From: Streptomyces rishiriensis
GTDB taxonomy: Bacteria; Actinomycetota; Actinomycetes; Streptomycetales; Streptomycetaceae
Direction: 5' to 3'
DNA length: 38,621 nucleotides
Assembly (NCBI RefSeq): GCF_003112535.1
Contig: NZ_BEWA01000036.1
Span: 1-38,621, forward strand
Made by a program: the position numbers and the translations under genes. Positions within the stretch are counted from its first letter, which is position 1, and every line of letters begins with the position of its first letter. The notes below the pieces were generated by a model. That model saw nothing but the letters and a program-made list of their open reading frames with translations. It was not told where the DNA came from and did no database searches. This document shows, piece after piece, positions 7,779-15,263 of the stretch.

Positions 7779-8316
7779 TCAGCGGGTCAGTTCGCGGAAG
7801 AAGGTGCGGATGTCGTCGACGAGGAGTTCGGGTTGTTCCATGGCGGCGAAGTGGCCGCCGCGGTCGAACTCGGTCCAGCGCACGATGTTGGAGGAGCGTT
7901 CGGCGAGGGCGCGGATGGGCCGGATGTCGTAGGGGAAGACGGCGACGCCCAGTGGGGCGGGTGATGGCTCGGGCTGTCGGTCCTTGAGCGGGTGGCTGAC
8001 CTCGTAGTAGAGGCGGGCCGATGAGGCGGCGGTGTTGGTCAGCCAGTACAGCGTGATGTCCGTGAGCATGTGGTTGCGGTCGATCCCGCCTTCCGGCAGG
8101 TGGTTGCCGTCGGTCCATTCCTTGAACTTCTCGGCGATCCAGGCGAGTTGCCCGGCCGGTGAGTCGGCCAGCGCGATCCCGATGGTCTGTGGCCGGGTTG
8201 CCTGGAGGGCGAGGTAGCCCTGGCCGTCGGCCTCGATCAGTCGGTTCTGCTCGAGCCGGGCCTTGTCGTCGGGGCTGAGGTCATCGAGTTCTCCGGGTGT
8301 ACCAGCCGGGTTGACT
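7779..8316 (-). pseudogene. truncated epoxide hydrolase (block A)
   Basis: The C-terminal half of an epoxide hydrolase, nearly the same as residues about 215-385 of the intact gene at 22343-23515 (YLALQATRPQTIGIAL, RGGHFAAMEQPELLVDD). The whole N-terminal half is missing, including the HGWPGS oxyanion motif and the nucleophile Asp. The break falls at about 8316, where the sequence jumps from the PGELDD-coding region into the IS5-type relic. About 680 bp present in block B is absent. The last codons also differ (ELTR-stop versus ELTLPQS-stop). It is non-functional. Confidence 0.85.
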
Positions 8317-9175
8317 TGCCGCTATCGGATGCCGAGTGGGAACGGCTGGGGCCGTTCCTGCCCGTGGGTAAAGGGAGCGGTGGCTGGCGCGAGATCACCG
8401 GCAGGTGATGGGGACACGCCTGTCGGGCCGGAGACCGGAGGCAGCGGGTCGTGATCGGCTACACCACGGCCGGGGACGCGACCTGGGACGGCACCTTGCA
8501 CCGGGTGCGGACCGGGTTCCGTGGTGTGACCGGCCGGAACGGTTCGGCCCGTGGAAGGCGGTGTCTGAGCGGCACCGACAGTGGTCGGCTGACGCCAACT
8601 GGAAGCGTCTGCAGCACCGGGCCCAGACGGCAGACTCCAATAATGAGATCGACCGGGACCTCGCGGTGGACTCCACGATCATGCGGGCGCACCCGCACCC
8701 GCACCCGCACCCGCACCCGCACGAGGCCGGAGCCCACACAAATCCGCCGGCCCCAAGCGGCAAAGGGCGGAAGCTGTAGAACGCCAACGGCGAAATGCGC
8801 GGGCCAGGCTCCGGGCCAGCTGGATGAGGTGGTGAAGCAGGCGAGGGCGTGGGCCGTTCGCAGGGCGGTTTCACCGCCAAGTTCCCACCTGAGGGCCGAC
8901 TGCCGTTGCGGTTCCCTGTCGCTACTTATCACGCCCGGTCAGCGCGCCGACTGCACAATGGGGAGCCGGGGCTGGACAAGATCCCTGTTGCCAGCACCTG
9001 CGGCGCCGGAGCATCGGGCACCTCATTCGGGAGAAGACCGACAGCCAGGCTTCCCGCCTGTGTAGGGGAGCACGCGGCAAGCACTCCCGGGCATGGCCAA
9101 CCCGGTATGAACCGGCGCGTTACATCCTCCTTGGCATGGTCGCAGGCCTCGTCATCTGGCTCCGCTCATGATCGG
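8316..9175 (+). pseudogene. IS5-family transposase relic (block A)
   Basis: Pieces of an IS5-type (IS427/IS1031-like) transposase occur in order but in several frames. LPLSDAEWERLGPFLPV begins at about 8318. Then come PERFGPWKAVSERHRQWSAD, the catalytic DLAVDSTIMRAH, APGQLDEVV, SLLITPGQRADCT, and CGAGASGTSFGRRPTA (the out-of-frame form of RRRGIGHLIREKTDSQ). Multiple frameshifts and stops show it is dead. The frame at 8405-8779 stays open but covers only the first third. A differently deleted copy of the same relic lies at 23558-24110, so the insertion predates the block duplication. Confidence 0.75.
8689..8722 (+). repeat. hexanucleotide tandem repeat
   Basis: About 5.7 units of CCGCAC follow the MRAH codons of the dead transposase and encode alternating Pro-His. 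The block B copy of the relic lacks the run. Slippage-type expansion inside non-selected sequence is the simplest reading. Confidence 0.9.
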
Positions 9176-9210
9176 TCGGACGGACCCAACTGTCCGTCGT
9201 CGACCGCCTC

Positions 9211-9314
9211 GACCAGGGGTTGCCAGCCCAGGAGCTGGCAGTCTCGCGGGACGGCTCAGGCGCCCCTCTGTGGAGGCGGGTAGCTGCCTCCACAGAGGGC
9301 TGGCAGCCCTGGTC
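9211..9314. terminator. nested inverted repeats downstream of the serine hydrolase
   Basis: The inner stem is CCCTCTGTGGAGGC (9264-9277) with GCCTCCACAGAGGG (9286-9299), 14 bp perfect with an 8-nt loop. The outer arms GACCAGGGGTTGCCAGCCC (9211-9229) and GGGCTGGCAGCCCTGGTC (9297-9314) pair with one mismatch and one bulge. The inner hairpin lies 31-66 nt past the stop of the minus-strand hydrolase gene, so it is probably its terminator. Block B has lost about 95 bp here, including the hairpin. Confidence 0.65.
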
Positions 9315-9329
9315 GGGCAATGGAAACGG

Positions 9330-10499
9330 TCACAGCGCCGCGTACACCGCGTCGAGCAGGGCCGTCTTCCTCGGGTCGCCGGAGATCCGGGTGCCCATGC
9401 GGTTCATGATGTAGCCCACGCTGACGTCCGCCTCCGGGTCCGCCAGGCCGAAGGAGCCGCCCGTGCCGTCGTGGCCGAACGCGCGGGGGTTGGGGCCGTA
9501 GGAGGCGTTCTGGCCGCCGAGCCACATGCCCAGGGCGATCTCCGTGTCGTGCTCGTAGGCAGTGCCGGCGACCAGATCGCGGCCCGCGCCCTGGCCCTCG
9601 CGGGCGCGTTCGACGGCTTCGGGGGACAGCACGCGGCGGTCGTCGACGATGCCCCGGTGGGCGAAGATCCCGTAGAGCGCGGCGACGGCGCGGGCCGTGC
9701 CGTGGCCGTTCCCAGCCGGGATATGGGCGGCGCGCCACTCGGGGGTGTTGGCGTCGGCTGCTGTGACGACGGGGTTGGCCAGGGCGGCCAGGGCGACGGG
9801 CGGCAGTTGCGCGTACGCAGCCTGGAGGTCTGCCGTCATGGGCGGGCCGACCAGTTCCGCGACCCGTCCGGCCTCTTTCTCCGGCAGGCCGATCGTGAAG
9901 TCGATGCCCAGCGGCCCGGTGATCTCCTGGTGCAGGTACTCGCCGAGGTGCAGACCGGTGATCCGCCGGACCACCTCGCCGACCAGGAAGCCGTACGTCA
10001 GGGCGTGGTAGCCGGACTGCGTGCCCGGCTCCCACCACGGCTCCATGGCGGCCAGCCGCGCGGTGGTCAGCTCCCAGTCATACATTTCGGCCAGGCTGAG
10101 CGGCTCACGCAGCCCGGCCAGGCCCGCCCGGTGCGAGAGGAGGTGACGTACAAGGACGGATGATTTGCCGGCCGCGGCGAACTCCGGCCAGTACTTCGCC
10201 ACGGGGGCGTCCAGGTCGAGCTCTCCCCGGTCGGCCAGCAGATGCGCGACAAGCGCCGTCACCCCCTTGGTCGTCGACCACACGTTGACCAGGGTGTCCC
10301 GTTCCCAGGGGCGGGTGCGCGCGGCATCCGCCCAGCCGCCCCACAGGTCCACCACGGTCTGCCCACCGACCCGCACGGCCACGGCCGCGCCCAGTTCCTC
10401 GCGCTCCCGGAAGTTCTCCTCGAATGCGGCGCGCACGGATGCGAACCGCTCGTCGCAGTGGCCTTGGACGGCAGGACCGGAAAATTCAGAATTAGTCAT
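9330..10499 (-). CDS. serine beta-lactamase-like hydrolase / family VIII esterase (block A)
   Basis: A 389-residue serine hydrolase of the class C beta-lactamase/EstB type. The SxxK motif is STTK at 75-78. The Tyr motif is PGTQSGYHALTYG (Tyr164), and the C-terminal GHDGTGGSFG box replaces the KTG triad, as in family VIII carboxylesterases. No signal peptide is seen, so it is probably cytoplasmic and more likely an esterase than an antibiotic-resistance enzyme. I chose the ATG at 10499, which lies two codons before the homologous region starts. The paralogue at 24141 is mostly identical. The hairpin at 9264-9299 probably ends transcription. Confidence 0.9.
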   Translation of the reverse strand: MTNSEFSGPAVQGHCDERFASVRAAFEENFREREELGAAVAVRVGGQTVVDLWGGWADAARTRPWERDTLVNVWSTTKGVTALVAHLLADRGELDLDAPVAKYWPEFAAAGKSSVLVRHLLSHRAGLAGLREPLSLAEMYDWELTTARLAAMEPWWEPGTQSGYHALTYGFLVGEVVRRITGLHLGEYLHQEITGPLGIDFTIGLPEKEAGRVAELVGPPMTADLQAAYAQLPPVALAALANPVVTAADANTPEWRAAHIPAGNGHGTARAVAALYGIFAHRGIVDDRRVLSPEAVERAREGQGAGRDLVAGTAYEHDTEIALGMWLGGQNASYGPNPRAFGHDGTGGSFGLADPEADVSVGYIMNRMGTRISGDPRKTALLDAVYAAL

Positions 10500-10631
10500 G
10501 GTCCTCAATGTAACGACTCTCGGGCCGTCATCCATGGCACAAAACTCTACCCCCCACGACATAGCCCAATGAGGGCAGACTGGCGTCTATGGCCAGCCGT
10601 ACGTATTTCGGTGAACTGGGAGAATTCCCCT

Positions 10632-11390
10632 ATGCTTTGCGCTGCGGGCGCCATCACAACTGGCAAACACGGCAGAAGGCTGGACGAACTCGCTGTCGAG
10701 CTTCAAAAGGCTGGTGGGACCGCGCTGGTGGTGGAGGCGGACATCACCGACCGTGCCCAGGCCGAAGCGGCCGTCGAGTAGACGGTCGAGCGCTTCGGTC
10801 GGCTGGACATCCTGGTCAACAACGCCGGGGTGATGCTGCTGGGCCCGGTCGTCGGCGCGGACGTCGAGGAGTGGGAGCGGATGCTCGCCGTCGACGTGCA
10901 GGGGCTGCTCTACACCACTCGCGTGGCCCTCCCGCACCCGCTCAAGGCCGCTGAGGAGGGCCCGCGCCGGGTCGCCGACATCGTCAACATCAGCTCGCTC
11001 ATGGGCCGCGTGGCGTGGAACGGCCGCGGCGTCTACAACCTCACCAAGTTCGGTGTGAACGGCTTCGCCGAGTCCCTGCGCCAGGAAGTCACCCAGCGGC
11101 ACGTCCGCGTCGGTGTCCTGGAGCCGGGCGGCGTGGATACCGAGCTGGGATCACACAACAGGCCCGATATCCAGGCCAAGATCATCAACCCCTTCTACGA
11201 GACGACCGAGGTTCTCGCCCCTCGCCCGCGCCCTGCTGACCATCGCCGGCCAGGACAAGCCCCTGCAGCGCTTCGTCGCCGGCGCGGACGCCATCGAGGC
11301 CGCCGAGGCCAAAGCGAAGGGACTCCTCGCCCAGGCCGAAGCCTCCTGCGCACTCGGCGACAACCTCGCCTACGACAACACCCACGGCTG
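10632..11390 (+). pseudogene. chimeric, interrupted SDR
   Basis: The first part is an SDR without its TGxxxGxG cofactor motif. It has an in-frame TAG at 10779-10781, then continues with GRLDILVNNAGVMLLGPV, NISSLMGRVAWNGRG and the YNLTK active-site segment. At about 11212-11221 it switches frame into sequence matching the C-terminus of the SDR at 4605 (ALLTIAGQDKPLQRFVAGAD ... LGDNLAYDNTH). The two parts come from different SDR types, because the first normally continues past NPFYETTEVL. CTCGCCC occurs on both sides of the join (11214-11220 and 11221-11227), suggesting a microhomology fusion. No functional product is expected. Confidence 0.85.
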
Positions 11391-11401
11391 CGAGGGACAA
11401 C

Positions 11402-11884
11402 TTGCCACTCAAAGGCGACTACGAGCCGAGCATGGCGCAGTACGCACGTGACCATGTGGAGCTGTACGAAAGCTCCGGCGGTACACAGGGAACGACGCTG
11501 GGCGTCCTGGTCACAAGTGAAGAAGACGAGAAGCTCCGGGACGTGCCCGTCGTCATCCTGACCACCCTGGGCGCGAAAAGCGGCAAGATCCGCAAGTCCC
11601 CGGTCATCCGGGTGGAGCACGACGGTATCTACGCCGTGGTCGCCTCCGCGGGAGGAGCCCCCAAGCACCCGGTCTGGTACCACAATGCGGTGGCCGACCC
11701 CCGGGTCGAACTCCAGGACGGCCCGGTGCGCCAGGACATGCTGGCACGCGAGGTGACCGGCGACGAGAAAGCCGTGTGGTGGGCCCGAGCCGTCGAGGCG
11801 TTCCCGACCTACGCCGAATACCAGCAGAACACCAGCCGCGAGATCCCCGTCCTCGTACTGGAACCGGCGGCCCAGGAGCACTGA
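11402..11884 (+). CDS. F420H2-dependent nitroreductase-family (DDN-like) oxidoreductase
   Basis: A 160-residue split-barrel protein of the deazaflavin (F420)-dependent nitroreductase/DDN family. Recognisable segments are YESSGG, VVILTTLGAKSGKIRKSP (cofactor phosphate-binding region), YAVVASAGGAPKHPVWYHN and VELQDGP. The start is a TTG at 11402 with GAGG 6 nt upstream (11392-11395); relatives also begin MPL-x-G-x-YEPS. It probably reduces quinones or enones with F420H2, which fits the surrounding redox genes. About ten extra residues (GVLVTSEEDEKLRD) precede the TTLGAKSGK segment. It lies just after the broken SDR and has no counterpart in block A. Confidence 0.88.
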   Translation: MPLKGDYEPSMAQYARDHVELYESSGGTQGTTLGVLVTSEEDEKLRDVPVVILTTLGAKSGKIRKSPVIRVEHDGIYAVVASAGGAPKHPVWYHNAVADPRVELQDGPVRQDMLAREVTGDEKAVWWARAVEAFPTYAEYQQNTSREIPVLVLEPAAQEH

Positions 11885-11961
11885 CGCGGCACAACCAATT
11901 CAGCCTTTGGATATTCGCCGTCTGTCCCCGGCGACGGCAGCGTCACCGCGGAACTCGTCTA

Positions 11962-12009
11962 TGCCCGGCTCAACCCGCGTTCCTGGAGTTCGAGCAGGGG
12001 AAGGACTGA
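11962..12009 (+). pseudogene. C-terminal tail remnant upstream of quinone reductase 3
   Basis: CPAQPAFLEFEQGKD-stop here matches AQPALLDFAKD-stop at 5600-5656. Both copies sit about 85-90 bp ahead of a quinone-reductase start and are followed by similar sequence up to the ATG. I do not recognise the parent gene. Confidence 0.35.
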
Positions 12010-12094
12010 TGCCTCGGCGAATTCCTGACTCCCCACACCCGACCGACCCGCATCCGCTCACCCGTTTCACCGACTACTGAAAAGGTTCCTCATC

Positions 12095-12637
12095 ATGTCC
12101 AAGGTTCTCCTTCTCGTAGGTCACCCCGACCTGTCCCAGTCGAAGGCCAACGCGGCGCTGGTGGACGCCGTCCGCGATCTGCCCCATGTCACGGTGCACG
12201 ATCTGTACGCCGCGTACCCCGACTTCCAGATCGACGTCGCCGCCGAGCAGGCGCTGCTGGCGGAGCACGACGTGATCGTCTTCCAGCACCCGGTGTACTG
12301 GTACCACACCACCCCGCTGTTCAGGTTGTGGCAGGACAAGGTTCTTACCCTCGGCTGGGCCTTCACCATGGACGGCACTCCCAAGCAGCTGGCCGGCAAG
12401 AAGGCCGTCGTCGCCGTCACCGCCGGTGTCAACGCCGAGGACTACACCCCTGAGGGTTGGATCAAGGCCACCGTCGAGTCCCTTCTCGGTAGCTGGGAGG
12501 CGACCTTGCGGCTGTGCCAGTTCGACATTCAGCCGATGTTCAAGGTGTACGGCACCATCCTCGACCTCTCCGATGAGGAACTGGCCTCCGCAGCCAAGCA
12601 GTACAACGAACTGCTCGCCTCCTTCGCTGCCGCCTGA
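12095..12637 (+). CDS. NAD(P)H quinone oxidoreductase, flavodoxin-like fold (copy 3)
   Basis: A 180-residue paralogue of the genes at 5745 and 6447, with about 30 amino-acid differences by eye. Changes include VFWYNTTPLFKQ to VYWYHTTPLFRL and FGLSDEDLA to LDLSDEELA. The nucleotide-binding start MSKVLLLVGHPDLSQSKAN and the GKKAVVAVTAG segment are conserved, so the same FMN-dependent quinone-reducing role is expected. The upstream (CTACTGAAAAGGTTCCTCATC) and downstream flanks match those of the other copies. The perfect 17-bp hairpin at 12696-12750 follows. Confidence 0.92.
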   Translation: MSKVLLLVGHPDLSQSKANAALVDAVRDLPHVTVHDLYAAYPDFQIDVAAEQALLAEHDVIVFQHPVYWYHTTPLFRLWQDKVLTLGWAFTMDGTPKQLAGKKAVVAVTAGVNAEDYTPEGWIKATVESLLGSWEATLRLCQFDIQPMFKVYGTILDLSDEELASAAKQYNELLASFAAA

Positions 12638-12695
12638 ACGCGTTCTCACCGCAGCCGCCGCTGTCATTGATGGCGGCGCAGTGGTGATGAGTCCT

Positions 12696-12750
12696 GCCAG
12701 GTCTCCGGCCGCGCCCAGCCCGATCGGCGCCGAGCGGCCGGAGACCTGGC
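12696..12750 (+). terminator. perfect 17-bp hairpin terminator
   Basis: GCCAGGTCTCCGGCCGC (12696-12712) is exactly complementary to GCGGCCGGAGACCTGGC (12734-12750), with a 21-nt loop. It starts 59 nt after the quinone-reductase stop. There is no T-tract, which is usual in Streptomyces. The partly decayed copy after the second quinone reductase occupies the same relative position. Confidence 0.75.
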
Positions 12751-13082
12751 TGCGCAACACCAACCCGTTTGCCGAGACAGCAAGTGCCCTGCAGATCCAG
12801 GCTCGGGCCGTGGCTCTCGGTAGCCGCAGCCGGACGAGGGAATCAGCGCAAGGACGGCCGGGGCGTGCACCCAGAAGCCCCACTGGCAGGAGAGGTTTTC
12901 GGGGAGAGCGCGCCGCAGATCAGCGGCTCGGTGGCCACGGCGATGCCGCTGGCCCGCGCTCAGATGCGAAGGCCACGCCGCGCCGTTCGGCAGGGAGGTC
13001 GGCCGACAGCAGGTGCGAGCGTCAGCGGCCTCACGATCGGCACCGAAGTCCTGCACCCCCGGTGGGAGGTCATTTCGTCACA
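12751..13082. other. non-coding interval
   Basis: The start is related to 7103 onward in block A. The remainder has only short overlapping open frames on both strands and no recognisable product or RNA. I see no gene here. Confidence 0.4.
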
Positions 13083-13225
13083 TCCGAGCGAGCACCGCTG
13101 CGGCAGAGGCGGCGGTGAAGATGCCGAGCCCGATGACGAACAGTCCTCAGCGGCCGAAACGGTCGCCGAGAGAGGCGCCGAACAGGGCTGCCCCGCAGGG
13201 AAGCGGGGAGTGGAGCAGTTGAACA
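13083..13225 (-). pseudogene. MFS transporter relic (block B)
   Basis: The minus strand reads GAALFGASLGDRFGR, then a TGA (13149-13147) in place of an Arg codon, then GLFVIGLGIFTAASAAAVLA. This is a clear TM2-loop-TM3 segment of an EmrB/QacA-like MFS exporter with an internal stop and no flanking transporter sequence. It is the counterpart of 7588-7697. Confidence 0.7.
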
Positions 13226-13379
13226 CCCGCGATCGGGACAGCCTGCCTGGCGGGCGGCGTAACACAAGCCCACTTCGCGAGATGGTGGCAAGACGACAAG
13301 CCAAGACCATGTCCTATGTGGGGCGTGGGAGCTTAATCCCCAGGGCAGAGCAAGTCTTCGGTGGTTCAACGTAGGTGAG

Positions 13380-14279
13380 CTACGTGGAACCGACTTTGTT
13401 GTCCAAGGCGCCACCGGACAGGGCACCCTGTCCTCCGGTGAAGGCGTGCCGGTGGTCCTCGGCCCACTGCCGGAACGTACCCGCCGGCCGGCCGAGCACT
13501 TCGGCCACGCCCGACTCGATCCCGGACTTGGCGCCGGCGGCCGTACGGCGGGCGCTCTCCATCAGGGCGTCGGCCACCAACGCGGGGTACCGCACGAGCA
13601 GCGCCTGCCGTGCCTGGTCCTCGGTGACTTCTTCGAACCGGATCTCCCGGCCCAGCACGGCGCTGATCTCGGCGACTTGATCGGCCGGGCTGAGCCCCTG
13701 CGGCCCCGTGAGCGCGTAGGTCTTCCCCTCGTGTCCCGGCCGGGTCAGAGCGCGCACCGCGACCTCTGCGATGTCCCGCGGATCGACACAGCTGTTGCGG
13801 GCGTCGCGACCAAGGCCGCGGACAACTCCCGACTCCCTGATCTGGCCGGCCCAGGCGAGCGTGTTGGACATGAACGCTCGGGGCCTCAGCAGAGTCCAGT
13901 CCAGGCCGGAGGCCAGCAACCGCTCCTCGTTGGCCCGCTGCCACCTGGTGATCAGGTCATCGGCCGCGGGGTCGGCCACCGCCAGAGCGGAGAGCTTGAC
14001 GACCTGCCGCACCCCGCAGGCCCGTGCCGCGTCGATGACGTTGGCATCGTGGTCGGGACGGAGCGGATCGGCGGTGACCACGAAGACGGCTCGGACCCCG
14101 ATGAACGCGGTCGCGAGCCGCACAGGGTCCGAGAAGTCGCCGACGACCACGTCGATCCCGGGGGCTGGTGGCGCCAGACGCTCCGGCGACCGGGTGAGCA
14201 ACCGCACCGAGGCCACTGGGGCAAGTCTGGCCACGACCTCACGGCCGACCGTCCCGCTGGCTCCCGTCACCAAAATCAC
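13380..14279 (-). CDS. NmrA-like NAD(P)-binding reductase (atypical SDR)
   Basis: A 299-residue atypical SDR of the NmrA/TMR type. The cofactor motif VTGASGTVG is at residues 4-12, followed by VVVGDFSDP, WTLLRPRAFMSN and YALTGPQGLSPADQV. Such proteins are NAD(P)H-dependent reductases or redox sensors. I chose the GTG at 14279 because AAGGAG lies 6 nt upstream; the upstream extension lacks a site. It is 99 bp downstream of the UbiA gene on the same strand, so it may be the last gene of the AfsA operon and could supply a reduction step (inference). It lies inside the 9-kb segment absent from block A. Confidence 0.85.
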   Translation of the reverse strand: MILVTGASGTVGREVVARLAPVASVRLLTRSPERLAPPAPGIDVVVGDFSDPVRLATAFIGVRAVFVVTADPLRPDHDANVIDAARACGVRQVVKLSALAVADPAADDLITRWQRANEERLLASGLDWTLLRPRAFMSNTLAWAGQIRESGVVRGLGRDARNSCVDPRDIAEVAVRALTRPGHEGKTYALTGPQGLSPADQVAEISAVLGREIRFEEVTEDQARQALLVRYPALVADALMESARRTAAGAKSGIESGVAEVLGRPAGTFRQWAEDHRHAFTGGQGALSGGALDNKVGST

Positions 14280-14378
14280 AAACCGCTCCTTGATACGTGA
14301 GAAGTGCCTGCCCGCCTGGTTCTGTGACGCCGGCCGCCGGTCAGAGCCGGGACGGGACGGACGCACCGCTGGGGTCGT

Positions 14379-15263
14379 TCACCCGGAACTCAGACCGATC
14401 ACGAAGTAGCCGGCGAACGTCACCAGCAAGTACAGAGCTGGTGCCGCCTCAGGCCATCGAAGGGTCGTCGACCTCCGAAAGCGCCACCCGGCAAGGGCGG
14501 GCAGCGCCAGGGGAAGGACGGCGAGCGGCGCCAGCACCGCTGTGGCCCGCGCGCCGGCGATGAGCAGCACGGCCGAGAGAGCGGGAGCGGCCAGCGCGAT
14601 GCCTGTGGTGCCGGCGAGGCCGAAGACGTCGACATAGCTGCGCTCGCCCGGCTGCGGACGACGGGTGATCTTCTTCGCCAGCTCCAGATGGACCGAGGCG
14701 AGCACGACGATGACGATGGCGAGCGCCCCGTCTCTGCTCGTGCCGAGCGACGCGCTGTGCAGGTATCTGGCGTATAGATACACGTGCAGAAGCAACTGGG
14801 CCGGAAAGCTGACCAGCAGGCTGAGCACGAGCTTGTCGCCGGACGGCCAGCGCAGCCAGTGGTGGACGGCGAGGACGAGCAGGCAGTAGCCGAGCTGCCC
14901 GGCGAGAACCGCCAGGGCCGTCGGGCTGTCCGCGTTGATGGCCAGCAGCACCACGGAGCCGGACGCGCACAGCACGAGGAGGTCCCGGATGCTCACGGCT
15001 CCCCTTGCCAGGGGGCGTTTCGGGTGGTGTCGACGGTCGTACTCGAGGTCCCGGATGTCGTCCACCGCGCGCATCAGCAACAGGGTGACGACGAGGGTGA
15101 CCGCGGCCACGGCCGTACCGGTGTCGGGCCGCCAGGCCGCGGCGTACGACGGCTGGATGGCGGCGAACAGCCCGGTCACGCCGTAGGCCCAGGCGCACGC
15201 GAGCAGTACCGAGGTCAGCGGCGGATAGCTCCCGGCCACGAAACGGGCCCAGCGACCGATCAC
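14379..15263 (-). CDS. UbiA-family membrane prenyltransferase
   Basis: A 294-residue integral membrane protein with about eight or nine hydrophobic segments. The first Asp-rich motif is DDIRDLEYD at 68-76 (family NDxxDxxxD), in the context RRHHPKRPLARG. A weaker second region, KKITRRPQPGERSYVDVFGL, follows. UbiA enzymes transfer polyprenyl groups from Mg-bound diphosphates to acceptors; here the acceptor is unknown. The GTG at 15263 overlaps the P450 stop (GTGA) and has GAGGAG 7 nt upstream, so translation is coupled to the P450. Confidence 0.85.
   Translation of the reverse strand: MIGRWARFVAGSYPPLTSVLLACAWAYGVTGLFAAIQPSYAAAWRPDTGTAVAAVTLVVTLLLMRAVDDIRDLEYDRRHHPKRPLARGAVSIRDLLVLCASGSVVLLAINADSPTALAVLAGQLGYCLLVLAVHHWLRWPSGDKLVLSLLVSFPAQLLLHVYLYARYLHSASLGTSRDGALAIVIVVLASVHLELAKKITRRPQPGERSYVDVFGLAGTTGIALAAPALSAVLLIAGARATAVLAPLAVLPLALPALAGWRFRRSTTLRWPEAAPALYLLVTFAGYFVIGLSSG

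Larger units (their letters stand above)
5280..10631. repeat. collinear duplicated block A
   Basis: By eye the order is: SDR C-terminus, tail remnant ending AKD-stop, quinone reductase (here doubled), large hairpin, antisense MFS relic, epoxide hydrolase, IS5-type relic and serine hydrolase with its upstream region, ending at GAATTCCCCTATG. The same order recurs from 11221 to about 26768. The two copies are diverged, so the duplication is not recent. Block A lacks the F420-type reductase and the 9-kb AfsA operon found in block B. Confidence 0.65.

Noticed and set aside
8689..8722. CRISPR-like short repeats
   Set aside because: The units are six bases in direct tandem with no spacers.
9330..10499. 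A true class C beta-lactamase conferring resistance
   Set aside because: There is no signal peptide and no KTG triad; the GHDGTGG box and YxxxxxG arrangement fit family VIII esterases better.
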